Of a stretch of DNA of 36,544 nt, positions 16,345-25,064 are shown one piece after another. The stretch lies in the NCBI GenBank assembly GCA_944391585.1, contig CALXUD010000009.1, forward strand, positions 1 to 36,544. Reading direction: 5' to 3'. Origin of the DNA: an uncultured Alphaproteobacteria bacterium (GTDB taxonomy: Bacteria > Pseudomonadota > Alphaproteobacteria > CAAHEQ01 > UBA3637). The translations under genes were made by a program, and so were the position numbers. The notes below the pieces were generated by a model. It did not search any database. It was not told the origin of the DNA and saw only the letters and a program-made list of their open reading frames with translations. Each line of letters starts with the position of its first letter. The first letter of the stretch is position 1.

Positions 16345-16356
16345 GTATTTTTTTGC

Positions 16357-16385
16357 TTGATTTTTTTTGAAATCCGTGATAGAAT
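16357..16385 (+). promoter_or_regulatory. Promoter of the three-paralogue operon
   Basis: TTGATT (16357-16362), a 17-bp T-rich spacer and TAGAAT (16380-16385) make a strong sigma-70-type promoter. Its transcript would start near 16392, just before the GGAGGA site of the gene at 16412. It is back to back with the ATPase promoter, about 13 bp apart, so one regulator could control both. Confidence 0.65.
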
Positions 16386-16411
16386 TTGTCTACTTTTTTT
16401 ATGGAGGATAT

Positions 16412-16852
16412 ATGTCAACTAAACTTTTTGAAAATTATACCATGGAAGATTTTAAATCTTTTTTCTCAATTGCTTCGAGTGTTATTGTTCAAAATTTATC
16501 TGTGAGTACGAGACAGTTAGATACCACCTCCCAAAAAATGATTGATCGGAATATTTTCTTTGTATATGAAGCTTTAAAAGAATGTCAGCTCAAGGGCTTT
16601 TTAAAGCTTAAAAAGAAAACTCATTTTCCCGCGGGCAGTTTGGGAGATGCTTTTGAAAGAGTTGTTGATACCTGTGCTCAATTAAAAATTCCAGCGACTT
16701 ACCAAATTGGAAAAAATTTTGTTAAACCTTTAAGTGTTGAAAAACAAGTTAAACTTGAACGATTAAGACTTAAAAGAAAAAAATTTTTGAAAAATAATTT
16801 CATTTCAAATTTCTTTGTCAACATGTATCAAAAAACAAAAAAGGAAAAATAA
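16412..16852 (+). CDS. Unknown protein, member 1 of a tandem paralogue family
   Basis: I do not recognise this 146-aa protein. ATG 16412 is chosen because GGAGGA (16403-16408) precedes it; an in-frame start at 16367 would lie upstream of the predicted promoter start. It has no signal peptide or membrane helix and ends in a very basic tail (RLRLKRKKF, then KTKKEK). Its first part, LFENYTMEDFKSFFSIAS, matches LFKNFDKNDFAMFIQKAW in the next gene and TFKRFSASDFVRFAQAAY in the third. A second shared region is a basic amphipathic helix before a short Pro-containing turn (AFERVVDTCAQLKIPA). The basic tail hints at nucleic acid or membrane-surface binding; this is inference. It is the most diverged of the three. 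Confidence 0.75.
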   Translation: MSTKLFENYTMEDFKSFFSIASSVIVQNLSVSTRQLDTTSQKMIDRNIFFVYEALKECQLKGFLKLKKKTHFPAGSLGDAFERVVDTCAQLKIPATYQIGKNFVKPLSVEKQVKLERLRLKRKKFLKNNFISNFFVNMYQKTKKEK

Positions 16853-16853
16853 T

Positions 16854-17426
16854 ATGCAGAAAAAAAATAAAGCTATCCCAGCTTTCCAAAACGATTCATT
16901 AGTTGTCTTTGAAGATGGTAAAACCGCATCGGCTGTGGCATTGGAAAAGGTGAATTCCAATTTAAAGAGGTTATTTAAAAACTTTGATAAAAATGATTTT
17001 GCTATGTTTATTCAAAAGGCATGGGAAGTCAATGAGGTTAATCGGCTGGCTTCAGAAACAAAAGAAAATAAAGTGATTATTTTTAAAAACAATAAAATTA
17101 TCATGGCTGGATTGGATGTGTTGGATTTTTCTATTCGTCGGCGGTTTTATTTATTAAATCGCGATTTTGAAAAACAAGAAGCCACAGAGATTGTGCAAAC
17201 TCGGTTGAAAGAAACGGCTCGAATGGACGGGATTACATTACCGCGTTTGTTAAAGGTAAATCGTTCAACGGCGATGGATATTCAACAAGTATTTGATTTT
17301 AAAAAAGTAAAAGAAAAACCGGCTTCAAAGTTAGATTTTATACGGATGAGTAATATTTCTGTCGTTCATAAATTTCCAAATTTGGTTTTTAGAGGTGGAC
17401 GTTGGTTTTCTATTCATCAGAGATAA
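16854..17426 (+). CDS. Unknown protein, member 2 of a tandem paralogue family
   Basis: This 190-aa cytoplasmic-looking protein is unrecognised. It starts at ATG 16854, one base after the previous stop, with AAGGAAAA upstream; a start at 16815 would overlap gene 1. The N-terminal 35 residues are unique. Residues about 36-60 hold the shared LFKNFDKNDFAMFIQKAW block. A helical middle contains NNKIIMAGLDVLDF, then RLKETARMDGITLPRL. A third block, QQVFDFKKVKEKPASKLDF, aligns with FQIFDKESVRPENMAQSRRLDW in member 3. The pattern of shared blocks with different spacers points to an old duplication. There are no Cys residues and no recognisable catalytic motif. Members 2 and 3 look closest to each other. 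Confidence 0.78.
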   Translation: MQKKNKAIPAFQNDSLVVFEDGKTASAVALEKVNSNLKRLFKNFDKNDFAMFIQKAWEVNEVNRLASETKENKVIIFKNNKIIMAGLDVLDFSIRRRFYLLNRDFEKQEATEIVQTRLKETARMDGITLPRLLKVNRSTAMDIQQVFDFKKVKEKPASKLDFIRMSNISVVHKFPNLVFRGGRWFSIHQR

Positions 17427-17453
17427 TTAAAACTAACCAATAAAGGGTAATCA

Positions 17454-17984
17454 ATGTTAGATTTTATCAATAATCCTCAATGGGCGCGGCAATGTTATGA
17501 TAAAGTTCCGTCATCGGCACGACAGACTTTTAAACGTTTCTCTGCATCTGATTTTGTGCGGTTTGCACAAGCGGCCTATAGAGTGTTGCTTCAAAATAAA
17601 CTCTATTTGGCGCGAAAGAATCGGTTGTCTTTGAATTCAGAGCAGCGTTCTCAAAATCAATCCATTATTGCGCGAAATGCCAGATGGATTCGGAATGGAT
17701 TGGATTTGAGTGATTGTCAAAAAGGGTTGATTTATCAAGGAAATTACGCCAATTCTTTGAGAGCATTAAAAAAAAGGATTGAAAAAATGGCTGTTGCTTA
17801 CGGATTTGAATTACCAACCGATTCATTAGATGAAACACAAAAGCCGGTTCGCCTATTTCAGATCTTTGATAAAGAAAGTGTGCGGCCTGAAAATATGGCT
17901 CAATCACGTCGATTGGATTGGGCATCTCGTCAAACTTTGGCGGTTTATATTAAAGCAAATCGATCTTTTATTCGATCAATGTAA
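17454..17984 (+). CDS. Unknown protein, member 3 of a tandem paralogue family
   Basis: This 176-aa basic protein is unrecognised. It starts at ATG 17454 after AAAGGG, 27 bp from member 2. Shared blocks are TFKRFSASDFVRFAQAAY (about 24-41), ARWIRNGLDL, the helix LKKRIEKMAVAYGFELPTD, which matches RLKETARMDGITLPRL in member 2, and FQIFDKESV..., which ends in RLDWASRQTLAVYI. It has two Cys, no signal peptide and no membrane span. The DF..F...A pattern followed by a helix ending in G..LP defines the family within this window. Function is unknown; coregulation or interplay with the divergent secretion ATPase is a guess based on position only. Confidence 0.78.
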   Translation: MLDFINNPQWARQCYDKVPSSARQTFKRFSASDFVRFAQAAYRVLLQNKLYLARKNRLSLNSEQRSQNQSIIARNARWIRNGLDLSDCQKGLIYQGNYANSLRALKKRIEKMAVAYGFELPTDSLDETQKPVRLFQIFDKESVRPENMAQSRRLDWASRQTLAVYIKANRSFIRSM

Positions 17985-17991
17985 AAAAAAC

Positions 17992-18020
17992 TTGCTTTTT
18001 TTAAAAAAAACGTGTATATA
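17992..18020 (+). promoter_or_regulatory. Promoter of the rimP-nusA-infB operon
   Basis: TTGCTT (17992-17997), a 17-bp spacer and TATATA (18015-18020) form a good promoter with a start near 18027. No other candidate lies between here and rimP. The transcript meets an intrinsic terminator about 17 nt later, so this is a leader with possible attenuation. Confidence 0.55.
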
Positions 18021-18043
18021 AAACATACATTCTTGAAATCAAC

Positions 18044-18076
18044 AAGGGTGGGTCTTAAAAAAGACCCGCCTTTTTT
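18044..18076 (+). terminator. Intrinsic terminator or attenuator before rimP
   Basis: GGTGGGTCTT (18047-18056) pairs with AAGACCCGCC (18061-18070) around an AAAA loop, with one wobble pair, extended by A/T pairs and six T. It may end the three-paralogue operon. Because the only promoter-like sequence for rimP lies just upstream, it may also attenuate the nusA operon. Confidence 0.85.
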
Positions 18077-18114
18077 ATAAAAAACGGGTTGTTAAAAACG
18101 AGAAAGGAAATAAA

Positions 18115-18603
18115 ATGGATTTATGTCAAAAGATTCAAGAAATGATTGAACCGTCTTTGACACATTTAGGGTATGAAATTGTGCGTATCTTGTTGCAAGG
18201 TGGGGATGTCAAGACTGTTCAGGTGATGGTGGAACGGATAGATCGGAAAGATATGACATTAGATGATTGTGAAAAAGTGTCTCGCACGGTATCAGCTTTG
18301 TTGGATGTGGATGATCCGTTTTCCAGTCGTTATGTGTTGGAAATTTCATCGCCGGGCATTGATCGGCCTTTGATTAAAGCATTGGATTATGTGCGTTTTG
18401 CCGGTTTTGATGCTAAAGTGGAAACGTTAGTTCCATTAAAGGGGCGGCGACGCTTTAAAGGAAAAATTTTAGGATTAACCGATGATGAAAAATCGGTTCG
18501 TTTAGATGCTGAAGAAGGAGAGGTTTCCATTGAATTGGAAAATATTTCAAAGGCAAAATTAATTTTAACAGATGATTTATTGAAATATCATCAGATTCAT
18601 TAA
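18115..18603 (+). CDS. rimP: Ribosome maturation factor RimP
   Basis: RimP helps mature the 30S ribosomal subunit. The 162-aa protein has the usual two-domain form. The N-terminal alpha/beta domain contains GYEIVRILLQGG, VQVMVERIDRKDMTLDDCEKVSR and the signature YVLEISSPGIDRPL. A C-terminal SH3-like barrel contains GRRRFKGKILGL. GAGAAAGGA precedes ATG 18115. It is the first gene of the rimP-nusA-infB-rbfA-truB operon, and its leader holds the promoter and attenuator-like hairpin described separately. Confidence 0.95.
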   Translation: MDLCQKIQEMIEPSLTHLGYEIVRILLQGGDVKTVQVMVERIDRKDMTLDDCEKVSRTVSALLDVDDPFSSRYVLEISSPGIDRPLIKALDYVRFAGFDAKVETLVPLKGRRRFKGKILGLTDDEKSVRLDAEEGEVSIELENISKAKLILTDDLLKYHQIH

Positions 18604-18622
18604 AAAGAATAAGGAGAAAAAG

Positions 18623-20140
18623 ATGCAAACAGCTACATTACCGAGACCGGAATTGATTCAAATGGCCGAAAATTTGGCGCGCGAAAAAAACATTGATAAA
18701 GAAGATGTTTTAAACGCGATGGAGCAAGGAATTTCCAAAGCAGGTCGTTCTAAATATGGTCCGGAATATGATATTCGCACGTTTATTGATCGAAAAACCG
18801 GTGAGATTAAAATGGCGCGTTATATTGAAGTTGTGGATGAAGCTCTAGATGAATTCAAACAAATTTCATTAGCAGATGCGCACAAAAAAGATCCGACTTT
18901 AAAAGTGGGAGATTTTATTATAGATCCTTTGCCTCCGATGGATTTAGGGCGTATTTCTGCCGGTGTGGCAAAGCAAGTGATTATGCAAAAGGTTCGTGAG
19001 GCCGAACGGATGCATCAATATAAAGAAATGATTGATAAAAAGGGTGAGATTGCTAACGGAACTATAAAGCGTATTGAAGCGGGAAATTATATTGTTGATT
19101 TAGGGCGGTGTGAAGCCTTATTACATCGTGGTGAATTAATTCCGCGTGAAGTTTATCGTGTAGGTGATCGGATTCGGGCATTGATTTTAGATGTGCGGTC
19201 TGAAATGAAGGGGCCGCAGGTTTTCTTATCTCGTTCTCATCCGGATTTTGTGAAAAAATTATTTACGGCCGAAGTGCCGGAAATTTATGACGGCGTGATT
19301 GAAATAAAAGCTGTTGCGCGCGATCCGGGATCTCGAGCAAAGGTGGCGGTTTATTCTAAAGATAACACTATTGATGCCAGAGGAGCCTGTATTGGGCTGC
19401 GTGGTGTGCGGGTTCAGGCAATTGTAGCTGAATTACAAGGTGAAAAAATTGATGTGATTAATTGGTCGCCAGATCCGGCAACCTTTATTGTGAATGCATT
19501 AGCTCCGAGTGAAGTGTTGAAGATTGTGATTGATGAAGAAGCCGGCAATGTGGAAGTGGTAATTCCGGAGGATCAACTTTCTTTAGCTATTGGTCGGCGC
19601 GGTCAGAACATTCGCTTGGTTTCTCAATTAACCGGTTGGCACATTGACATGATGAATGAAGCGCAAGAATCCGAACATCGTCAAGCGATGACAAAAGAAA
19701 AAGTAGAGTTATTCATGCAAGCGTTAGATGTTGATGAAATGATGGCGCATTTATTGATTCAAGAGGGCTTCACTTCGGTGGAAGATATTGCTTATATTGC
19801 CTTGGATGAACTAACTGAAATAGAAGGATTTGATGAAGATCTTGCAATGGAATTACAAAATCGGGCAAAAGCTTATTTAATTGCGCATCAAGATTCATTA
19901 ACAAAGAAATTGGAAGAATTAAAAGTGGCGGAGGATTTGCGCTCTTTTGAAGGACTTTCTTTGGAACAATTGGTAAAATTGGCTGAAAAAAATGTAAAAA
20001 CATTGGATGATTTGGCAGATTTGGCCGGCGATGAATTGATTGAAATTTTGGGTAATGATTTAACCGAAGAACAGGCAAATACCTTAATCATGAAAGCGCG
20101 GGAGCATTGGTTTGACGATACGGAAAAAACGGCTGAATAA
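18623..20140 (+). CDS. nusA: Transcription termination/antitermination factor NusA
   Basis: NusA binds RNA polymerase and nascent RNA, promoting pausing and intrinsic termination or, with partners, antitermination. The 505-aa protein shows an N-terminal polymerase-binding domain (about 1-130). The S1 domain is GEIANGTIKRIEAGNYIVDL and following (about 137-200). Two KH domains follow (about 205-345), including EAGNVEVVIPEDQLSLAIGR with its GRRGQN loop. Two C-terminal helix-hairpin-helix repeats are centred on TEIEGFDEDLA and IEILGNDLTEEQA. AAGGAG lies before ATG 18623. NusA commonly regulates its own operon, which makes the terminator-like hairpin upstream of rimP interesting. Confidence 0.97.
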   Translation: MQTATLPRPELIQMAENLAREKNIDKEDVLNAMEQGISKAGRSKYGPEYDIRTFIDRKTGEIKMARYIEVVDEALDEFKQISLADAHKKDPTLKVGDFIIDPLPPMDLGRISAGVAKQVIMQKVREAERMHQYKEMIDKKGEIANGTIKRIEAGNYIVDLGRCEALLHRGELIPREVYRVGDRIRALILDVRSEMKGPQVFLSRSHPDFVKKLFTAEVPEIYDGVIEIKAVARDPGSRAKVAVYSKDNTIDARGACIGLRGVRVQAIVAELQGEKIDVINWSPDPATFIVNALAPSEVLKIVIDEEAGNVEVVIPEDQLSLAIGRRGQNIRLVSQLTGWHIDMMNEAQESEHRQAMTKEKVELFMQALDVDEMMAHLLIQEGFTSVEDIAYIALDELTEIEGFDEDLAMELQNRAKAYLIAHQDSLTKKLEELKVAEDLRSFEGLSLEQLVKLAEKNVKTLDDLADLAGDELIEILGNDLTEEQANTLIMKAREHWFDDTEKTAE

Positions 20141-20741
20141 ATTTTCTGCTAAAGCAGACAGCGGATTCAAAACCTGTTTTGTCACAAAGACAGTGGAAAA
20201 CAGGGATTTGATGATGCGGTTTGTTTTAGGGCCGGACAAAAACATCGTGCCCGATATCACGGGAAAATTACCGGGGCGCGGGTTATGGTTGGTTGCAGAT
20301 CCGATTATTGTTCAAAAAGCAATTGATAAAAAGCTGTTTTTTAAAGCGTCTAAAAAGTCATATACGAAAGTGCCTACTGATTTAGTAGCCCAAATAACCT
20401 GTTTACTCAAAGTTCATGTCTTATCTTTGTTGGGATTGGCGCGCAAGGCGGGACAAGTTGTCAGTGGCTTTGAAAAGGTTAAAGAGGCATTGAGCACGCA
20501 TCAGGCCGCCGTTGTTTTTGAAGCATTGGATGTCAGTGAAAACAGCAAGGGAAAGTTATATCGTCCGCAGGATAAAATGCCGATTATTTCCGTTTTTGAT
20601 TCGACGGAGTTGGGAAGTGTTTTTGGTGTCCCTGAAACCATGTTTATCGCTTTATTAAATGGAAAGATGACAGATAAAATAAAACCATTTATAATAAAAT
20701 TAAATGCGTTCCACGCGTATAAAGGAAAGGAAGAAAAATGA
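20112..20741 (+). CDS. YlxR (DUF448)/L7Ae fusion RNA-binding protein
   Basis: This 209-aa protein fuses two RNA-binding modules in the alphaproteobacterial manner. The YlxR/DUF448 domain (about 15-90) has [20 protein letters not shown] and the signature [12 protein letters not shown]-terminal L7Ae/L30e-like domain (about 100-190) has [18 protein letters not shown]. The only start that keeps the CFVT strand is TTG 20112, inside nusA (29-bp overlap) with GGGAG upstream; this is a rare start and implies coupling. Its TGA overlaps infB ATG as ATGA. Relatives sit between nusA and infB in many bacteria. YlxR has been linked to RNase P and to nucleoid or transcription roles; the function here is not settled. 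It is commonly annotated simply as DUF448 or RNA-binding protein. Confidence 0.9.
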   Translation: MTIRKKRLNKFSAKADSGFKTCFVTKTVENRDLMMRFVLGPDKNIVPDITGKLPGRGLWLVADPIIVQKAIDKKLFFKASKKSYTKVPTDLVAQITCLLKVHVLSLLGLARKAGQVVSGFEKVKEALSTHQAAVVFEALDVSENSKGKLYRPQDKMPIISVFDSTELGSVFGVPETMFIALLNGKMTDKIKPFIIKLNAFHAYKGKEEK

Positions 20742-23140
20742 CAGAGAAAAAACCGTTAACCTTATCGGGAAAAACTTTGGAGTTGAAAAAAACATTATCT
20801 TTAGGCGGACAGGTTCGTCAGAATGTTGGTGGACATAAGACAAATATGGTGCGGGTGGAAGTTCGCAAAAAGCGGGTGATTACACCGACAGAAAATAATA
20901 CCCCGCTATCAGCGGACGCTACACATAAAATTCAACTGTTGAAAGAAGCTCAAAAAGTGGCAGAACATGCACGTCAGCAAGAATTGGAGCGTCAAGCACT
21001 TTTGAAAAAACAACGGCAAGAACAAGAAGCTAAGGAAGCGGCTGAAAGAGAATTGACAGCTCGAAAAATGGTTGATTCAGCGGTGCAAGTTTCTGTTTCC
21101 GAACAGACACCGATTGAAAAAAAAGTTGAAAAGAAAAAGCAATTATTTGAAGATAAAAAAGGATTTTCGGAAGAAGATGAGCGAGTATTTAAAAAGGGTT
21201 TTCATAATACTGAACGCAGAAATTCCGGAAAAATTAATATAAATGCTTATATGGGTGGGGATGAAGACGAAGATGGTACAGTAAAACGGGGACGTTCATT
21301 GGCATCCATTCGGCGGGCACGCGAAAAGGAACGCTTAAAGCATTTAGAAAGTTTAAAATCAAATGAAAAAATTGTGCGTGAAGTAATTATTCCGGAAACA
21401 ATTACGGTGCAGGAATTGGCTAACCGAATGAGTGAAAAAGGAGCAACTGTCGTCAAAACGTTGATGAAGTTAGGAATGATGGTAACAATTACGCAAACAA
21501 TTGATGCAGATACCGCGGAATTGGTTGTGGAAGAATTGGGACACAAGGTTAAACGTGTTGCTGAATCAGATATTGAAGACGGATTGGATGTAAAAAAAGA
21601 AGATGACCCCGCAGATCTGAAGCCACGCTCTCCGGTGGTAACGGTCATGGGACATGTGGATCATGGAAAAACATCATTATTGGATGCATTGCGTTCCACG
21701 GATGTTGCCGGTGGTGAATCCGGTGGAATCACACAGCACATCGGGGCTTATCAAGTTCAATTAAAATCCGGTCAGAAAGTGACGTTCATTGATACGCCGG
21801 GACATGAAGCTTTTACGGCAATGCGCGCTCGAGGAGCATCGGTAACGGATATTGTGATTTTGGTGGTCGCCGCGAATGATTCCGTGATGCCCCAAACGAT
21901 TGAGGCGATTCACCATGCCAAAGCTGCCGGAGTGCCGATTGTGGTGGCAGTAAATAAAATTGATGTACCGGGGGCCAATCCGCAAAAAGTATATATGGAT
22001 TTATTGAATCATGATGTTGTGGTGGAATCCATGGGTGGAGATGTGTTGGCGGTAGAAGTGTCTGCTAAAAAACGACTCAATTTGGAAAAGTTGGTAGAAG
22101 CTGTTTTACTTCAAGCCGAAGTGTTGGATTTAAAAGCTAACCCTAATCGCTCTGCCGTAGGTGTGGTAATTGAGGCTAAAATGGAAAAAGGACGGGGCTC
22201 TGTTGCGACTGTTTTGGTGCAAAAAGGAACGCTTCATGTGGGGGATATTTTCGTCGCCGGTCAGGAATGGGGGCGCGTGCGATCACTCTATAATGATACT
22301 GGAAAAAAAGTGGATAAAGCATTGCCGGCTGAACCGGTTGAAGTGATTGGGTTACAGGGAACGCCCTCTGCCGGAGATGATTTTGTTGTGGTGGAAAATG
22401 AAGCTAAAGCGCGTGAAATTTCAGCCTATCGTCAACGCAAAGCCAGAGAAGTGTTGCAAGTTAAATCCATGTCCAGTGCGGAACAGTTATTCGCTAAAAT
22501 TAAAGCCGGTGAAGTCAAGGAATTACCGGTGTTGATTAAGGGTGATGTGCAAGGATCCGTGGAAGCTTTAAACGGGATTTTATCCAAAATTGCGAACAGT
22601 GAAGTTAAGGTGCACGTATTACACAGTGGAGTAGGGGCGATTAATGAATCTGATATCACTTTAGCGCGAGCCAGCAAGGCGATCGTAATTGGATTTAACG
22701 TGCGGGCAAATCCGACAGCACGCGAAATGGCACGACGCGATAATGTGGATATTCGTTATTATTCCATTATTTATGACGTGGCAGATGATATGAAGTTAGC
22801 GGTCGAAGGATTGCTGAGTCCTGAAATTAAGGAGAAAATGTTGGGGTATGCCGAAGTGCGTCAAGTTATTTCCATTTCTAAAGTGGGGAAAGTTGCCGGT
22901 TGCATGGTTACGGAAGGTTTGGTGAAACGTGGTGCAAAAGTGCGTTTATTGCGTGATCATGTGGTCGTTTATGAAGGAACTTTAGCTCAATTAAAACGCT
23001 TTAAAGATGATGTAAAAGAGGTGAAAGAAGGGTTTGAATGCGGTATCACATTTGAAAACTTTGATGATGTGAAAGTCGGAGATGTCATTGAATGTTATGA
23101 AATGGAAGAAATTGCCGTTCATTTTAAAGAAGGAGAATAA
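20738..23140 (+). CDS. infB: Translation initiation factor IF-2
   Basis: IF-2 is the GTPase that places formylmethionyl-tRNA on the 30S subunit and promotes subunit joining. The 800-aa protein has a charged, Lys/Glu/Gln-rich N-terminal coiled region (about 60-210) and an IF2_N domain (about 220-270, [20 protein letters not shown]). The G domain has GHVDHGKT (305-312), [13 protein letters not shown] (352-356) and NKID (406-409). C-terminal beta-barrel domains recognise the initiator tRNA. ATG 20738 overlaps the previous stop by 4 bp, with AAGGAAGAAAA upstream. The identification is secure. Confidence 0.98.
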   Translation: MTEKKPLTLSGKTLELKKTLSLGGQVRQNVGGHKTNMVRVEVRKKRVITPTENNTPLSADATHKIQLLKEAQKVAEHARQQELERQALLKKQRQEQEAKEAAERELTARKMVDSAVQVSVSEQTPIEKKVEKKKQLFEDKKGFSEEDERVFKKGFHNTERRNSGKININAYMGGDEDEDGTVKRGRSLASIRRAREKERLKHLESLKSNEKIVREVIIPETITVQELANRMSEKGATVVKTLMKLGMMVTITQTIDADTAELVVEELGHKVKRVAESDIEDGLDVKKEDDPADLKPRSPVVTVMGHVDHGKTSLLDALRSTDVAGGESGGITQHIGAYQVQLKSGQKVTFIDTPGHEAFTAMRARGASVTDIVILVVAANDSVMPQTIEAIHHAKAAGVPIVVAVNKIDVPGANPQKVYMDLLNHDVVVESMGGDVLAVEVSAKKRLNLEKLVEAVLLQAEVLDLKANPNRSAVGVVIEAKMEKGRGSVATVLVQKGTLHVGDIFVAGQEWGRVRSLYNDTGKKVDKALPAEPVEVIGLQGTPSAGDDFVVVENEAKAREISAYRQRKAREVLQVKSMSSAEQLFAKIKAGEVKELPVLIKGDVQGSVEALNGILSKIANSEVKVHVLHSGVGAINESDITLARASKAIVIGFNVRANPTAREMARRDNVDIRYYSIIYDVADDMKLAVEGLLSPEIKEKMLGYAEVRQVISISKVGKVAGCMVTEGLVKRGAKVRLLRDHVVVYEGTLAQLKRFKDDVKEVKEGFECGITFENFDDVKVGDVIECYEMEEIAVHFKEGE

Positions 23141-23141
23141 C

Positions 23142-23546
23142 ATGCGAGGAAGTAAAGCACCGTCTCAACGTCAATTGCGTGTGGCTGAAGAAATAAAGCA
23201 TGTGTTGGCACAGATGTTTGTGCGCGATGAAACCTTTATTGAAGGTTTAAAAACACCGTATTTAATGATTACAGAAACAAAAATTTCTCCCGATTTTTCA
23301 GTGGCGACAATTTTAGTCCATGCCATCGGAGATGTGAATACAGAGGAGCAAGTAGCTTTATTAAATGCTCATAAAGGGGTGTTTCGATTCCAGTTAGGTA
23401 AGAAAATTCGTTTGAGAATTGTTCCGGATATTCGATTTTTCGCAGATACTTCTTTTGAAGAAATTTCTCATATCACGGATTTAATTAATTCTGATGCCGT
23501 TCAAAACGATGTGAAAAAATATCAGGAAGAAAATGAAGCAAATTGA
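23142..23546 (+). CDS. rbfA: Ribosome-binding factor A
   Basis: RbfA helps the final maturation of 16S rRNA in the 30S subunit and is needed for growth in the cold. The 134-aa protein has a single KH-like domain. The opening PSQRQLRVAEEIKHVLAQM is typical, followed by ITETKISPDFSVATILV and a conserved basic LGKKIRLRIVPDIRFFAD stretch near the C-terminus. ATG 23142 follows infB by one base with AAGGAG upstream; an in-frame start at 23082 inside infB is rejected. Its end overlaps the next gene by 14 bp. Confidence 0.95.
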   Translation: MRGSKAPSQRQLRVAEEIKHVLAQMFVRDETFIEGLKTPYLMITETKISPDFSVATILVHAIGDVNTEEQVALLNAHKGVFRFQLGKKIRLRIVPDIRFFADTSFEEISHITDLINSDAVQNDVKKYQEENEAN

Positions 23547-24177
23547 ATTCAAAAGCTGGATTCCTATTGACAGAAAAACGGTGGAACGTTTTGCTAAGCG
23601 TCCTTTACCGGAGGATTTTTGTTTCTTCTCTTTGCAAAAAGTGGATAACTATGATCCAAGCAAAATCGAATATGCCTTACGGTTAGTGCGACAAGTCGGA
23701 GAAAAAAGAAAAGTAGAAACAATTGGTAAAATTAGTGCAACAAAACGCTATTTATCTCCGATTTGTCAAAAACAAGACGGTTCTTTTGTTAAATTAAAAG
23801 ATATTTTTTGGGATCGTCGTGTCGAAATTTTTAAAGCTCCTGAGGGAGAAGTTCGCTATGGAGAATATGGCCTTACAAAAGCTATGGTTTATGCTTTTAT
23901 GAAAGAATTAGATGAACAAAAAATTCCAAAAGTAAGTGTGTGTATATCAGGGGATAACATTTCTTCTTTAAAATTGTCTGAGGCTCTTGTCGGAACAAAA
24001 GAACGCATGGAAATTATGACTTCAGAACAAATGCCAAATGGCAAAATTAAATTTAAACCCAGTGATGTCTATTTACAAATTTTAAATGTCAAAAAAGCCA
24101 TTTTGGAAATGGAAAAGCGGTTTCCCCTAAAAAAAGTTATTCAACATCAAATTTTAAAACAGACGGGAAGAAATTGA
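23533..24177 (+). CDS. Unknown protein between rbfA and truB
   Basis: This 214-aa protein is unrecognised. It starts at ATG 23533 inside the rbfA end (14-bp overlap) with AGGAAG just upstream. Its TGA overlaps the truB TTG start by 4 bp (TTGA), so it is embedded in a translation operon where most relatives have rbfA directly followed by truB. It is basic, without signal peptide or membrane span. Visible segments include ALRLVRQVGEKRKVETIGKI, GEYGLTKAMVYAFMKELDE and VSVCISGDNISSLKLSEAL. Proline codons avoid CCG, the favourite of neighbouring core genes, and the sequence is AT-richer, suggesting a different origin or weaker codon selection. I see no catalytic motif. Confidence 0.75.
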   Translation: MKQIEFKSWIPIDRKTVERFAKRPLPEDFCFFSLQKVDNYDPSKIEYALRLVRQVGEKRKVETIGKISATKRYLSPICQKQDGSFVKLKDIFWDRRVEIFKAPEGEVRYGEYGLTKAMVYAFMKELDEQKIPKVSVCISGDNISSLKLSEALVGTKERMEIMTSEQMPNGKIKFKPSDVYLQILNVKKAILEMEKRFPLKKVIQHQILKQTGRN

Positions 24178-25058
24178 AACAGCTGAATGATATTAATGGG
24201 TGGATAGTAATTGATAAGCCTTTGGGTATTACCTCTAATCAGGTTATTAGTCAACTAAAACATCTTTTACATCCTCGTAAAATAGGGCATGCAGGGACAC
24301 TTGATCCATTGGCAACCGGAGTTTTACCAATTGCTCTCGGTAAGGCAACCCGAACAATTGAATTTGTTATGGGAGGAATGAAAGAATATGAGTTTGAAGT
24401 TCGTTGGGGATATGAATCTTCAACAGATGATGCCGAAGGAAGTTTAACGCATGTTTCAGATCAATACCCAACAACTTTACAAATCCAGTCTGTCTTAAAG
24501 TGGTTTGTTGGAAACATCTATCAAACGCCTCCCGCTTTTTCTGCTTTAAAAATAGATGGGAAAAGAGCCTATGAATTAGCTCGTAAAGGAGAAAACGTGA
24601 CTTTAAAGTCTCGTTTGATTCAAATTGAATCTTTAATTCTAATGTCAGTTAACAATAAGGATAAGGCACAATTTAAAGTGCGTTGTTCTAAAGGGACATA
24701 TGTGCGTTCTTTGGCACGGGATTTGGGGAAAAAATTGGGATGCGGTGCTTACATTACGGCATTACGTCGCACGGTTTGTGAACCATTTGATTTAACGCAA
24801 GCGGTTGTGTTGGATTGTGTGAAAGATGTTGAATCAGCTAAAGTTATCCCGTTTGAGCAAGCTTTACGGTCTGTGCCGGTGGTGACTGTGTCAGTCAATG
24901 AAGCGGACAGATTACAAAAAGGGCAACGTTTATCTGTGCGTAAATTAGAAAGGCCGTTTCGGAAAGAAGAGGGCATTTTTCAAGTGCAATCGGCGGGCGT
25001 GGTTATTGGGTTGGTTCGGTTTCAAAATGGGATTCTTCAGCCGTATAAGATGTTTTAA
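24174..25058 (+). CDS. truB: tRNA pseudouridine-55 synthase
   Basis: TruB converts U55 of the tRNA T-loop to pseudouridine. The 294-aa protein has GWIVIDKPLGITS, RKIGHAGTLDPLATGVL with the catalytic Asp44, FEVRWGYESSTDD, the PPAFSALKIDGKRAYELAR motif and CSKGTYVRSLARDLG. The C-terminal part resembles a shortened PUA-like region. The start is TTG 24174, overlapping the upstream stop; no ATG keeps the conserved N-terminus. Codon use changes inside the gene: before about 24680 proline codons are CCT, CCA or CCC, while CCG dominates after it. The window holds no terminator directly after it. Confidence 0.95.
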   Translation: MKQLNDINGWIVIDKPLGITSNQVISQLKHLLHPRKIGHAGTLDPLATGVLPIALGKATRTIEFVMGGMKEYEFEVRWGYESSTDDAEGSLTHVSDQYPTTLQIQSVLKWFVGNIYQTPPAFSALKIDGKRAYELARKGENVTLKSRLIQIESLILMSVNNKDKAQFKVRCSKGTYVRSLARDLGKKLGCGAYITALRRTVCEPFDLTQAVVLDCVKDVESAKVIPFEQALRSVPVVTVSVNEADRLQKGQRLSVRKLERPFRKEEGIFQVQSAGVVIGLVRFQNGILQPYKMF

Positions 25059-25064
25059 AGCGCG

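Noticed and set aside
21247-21648. 133-codon minus-strand frame inside infB
   Set aside because: Ser/Thr/Ile-rich antisense shadow of a strongly coding gene, without ribosome site.
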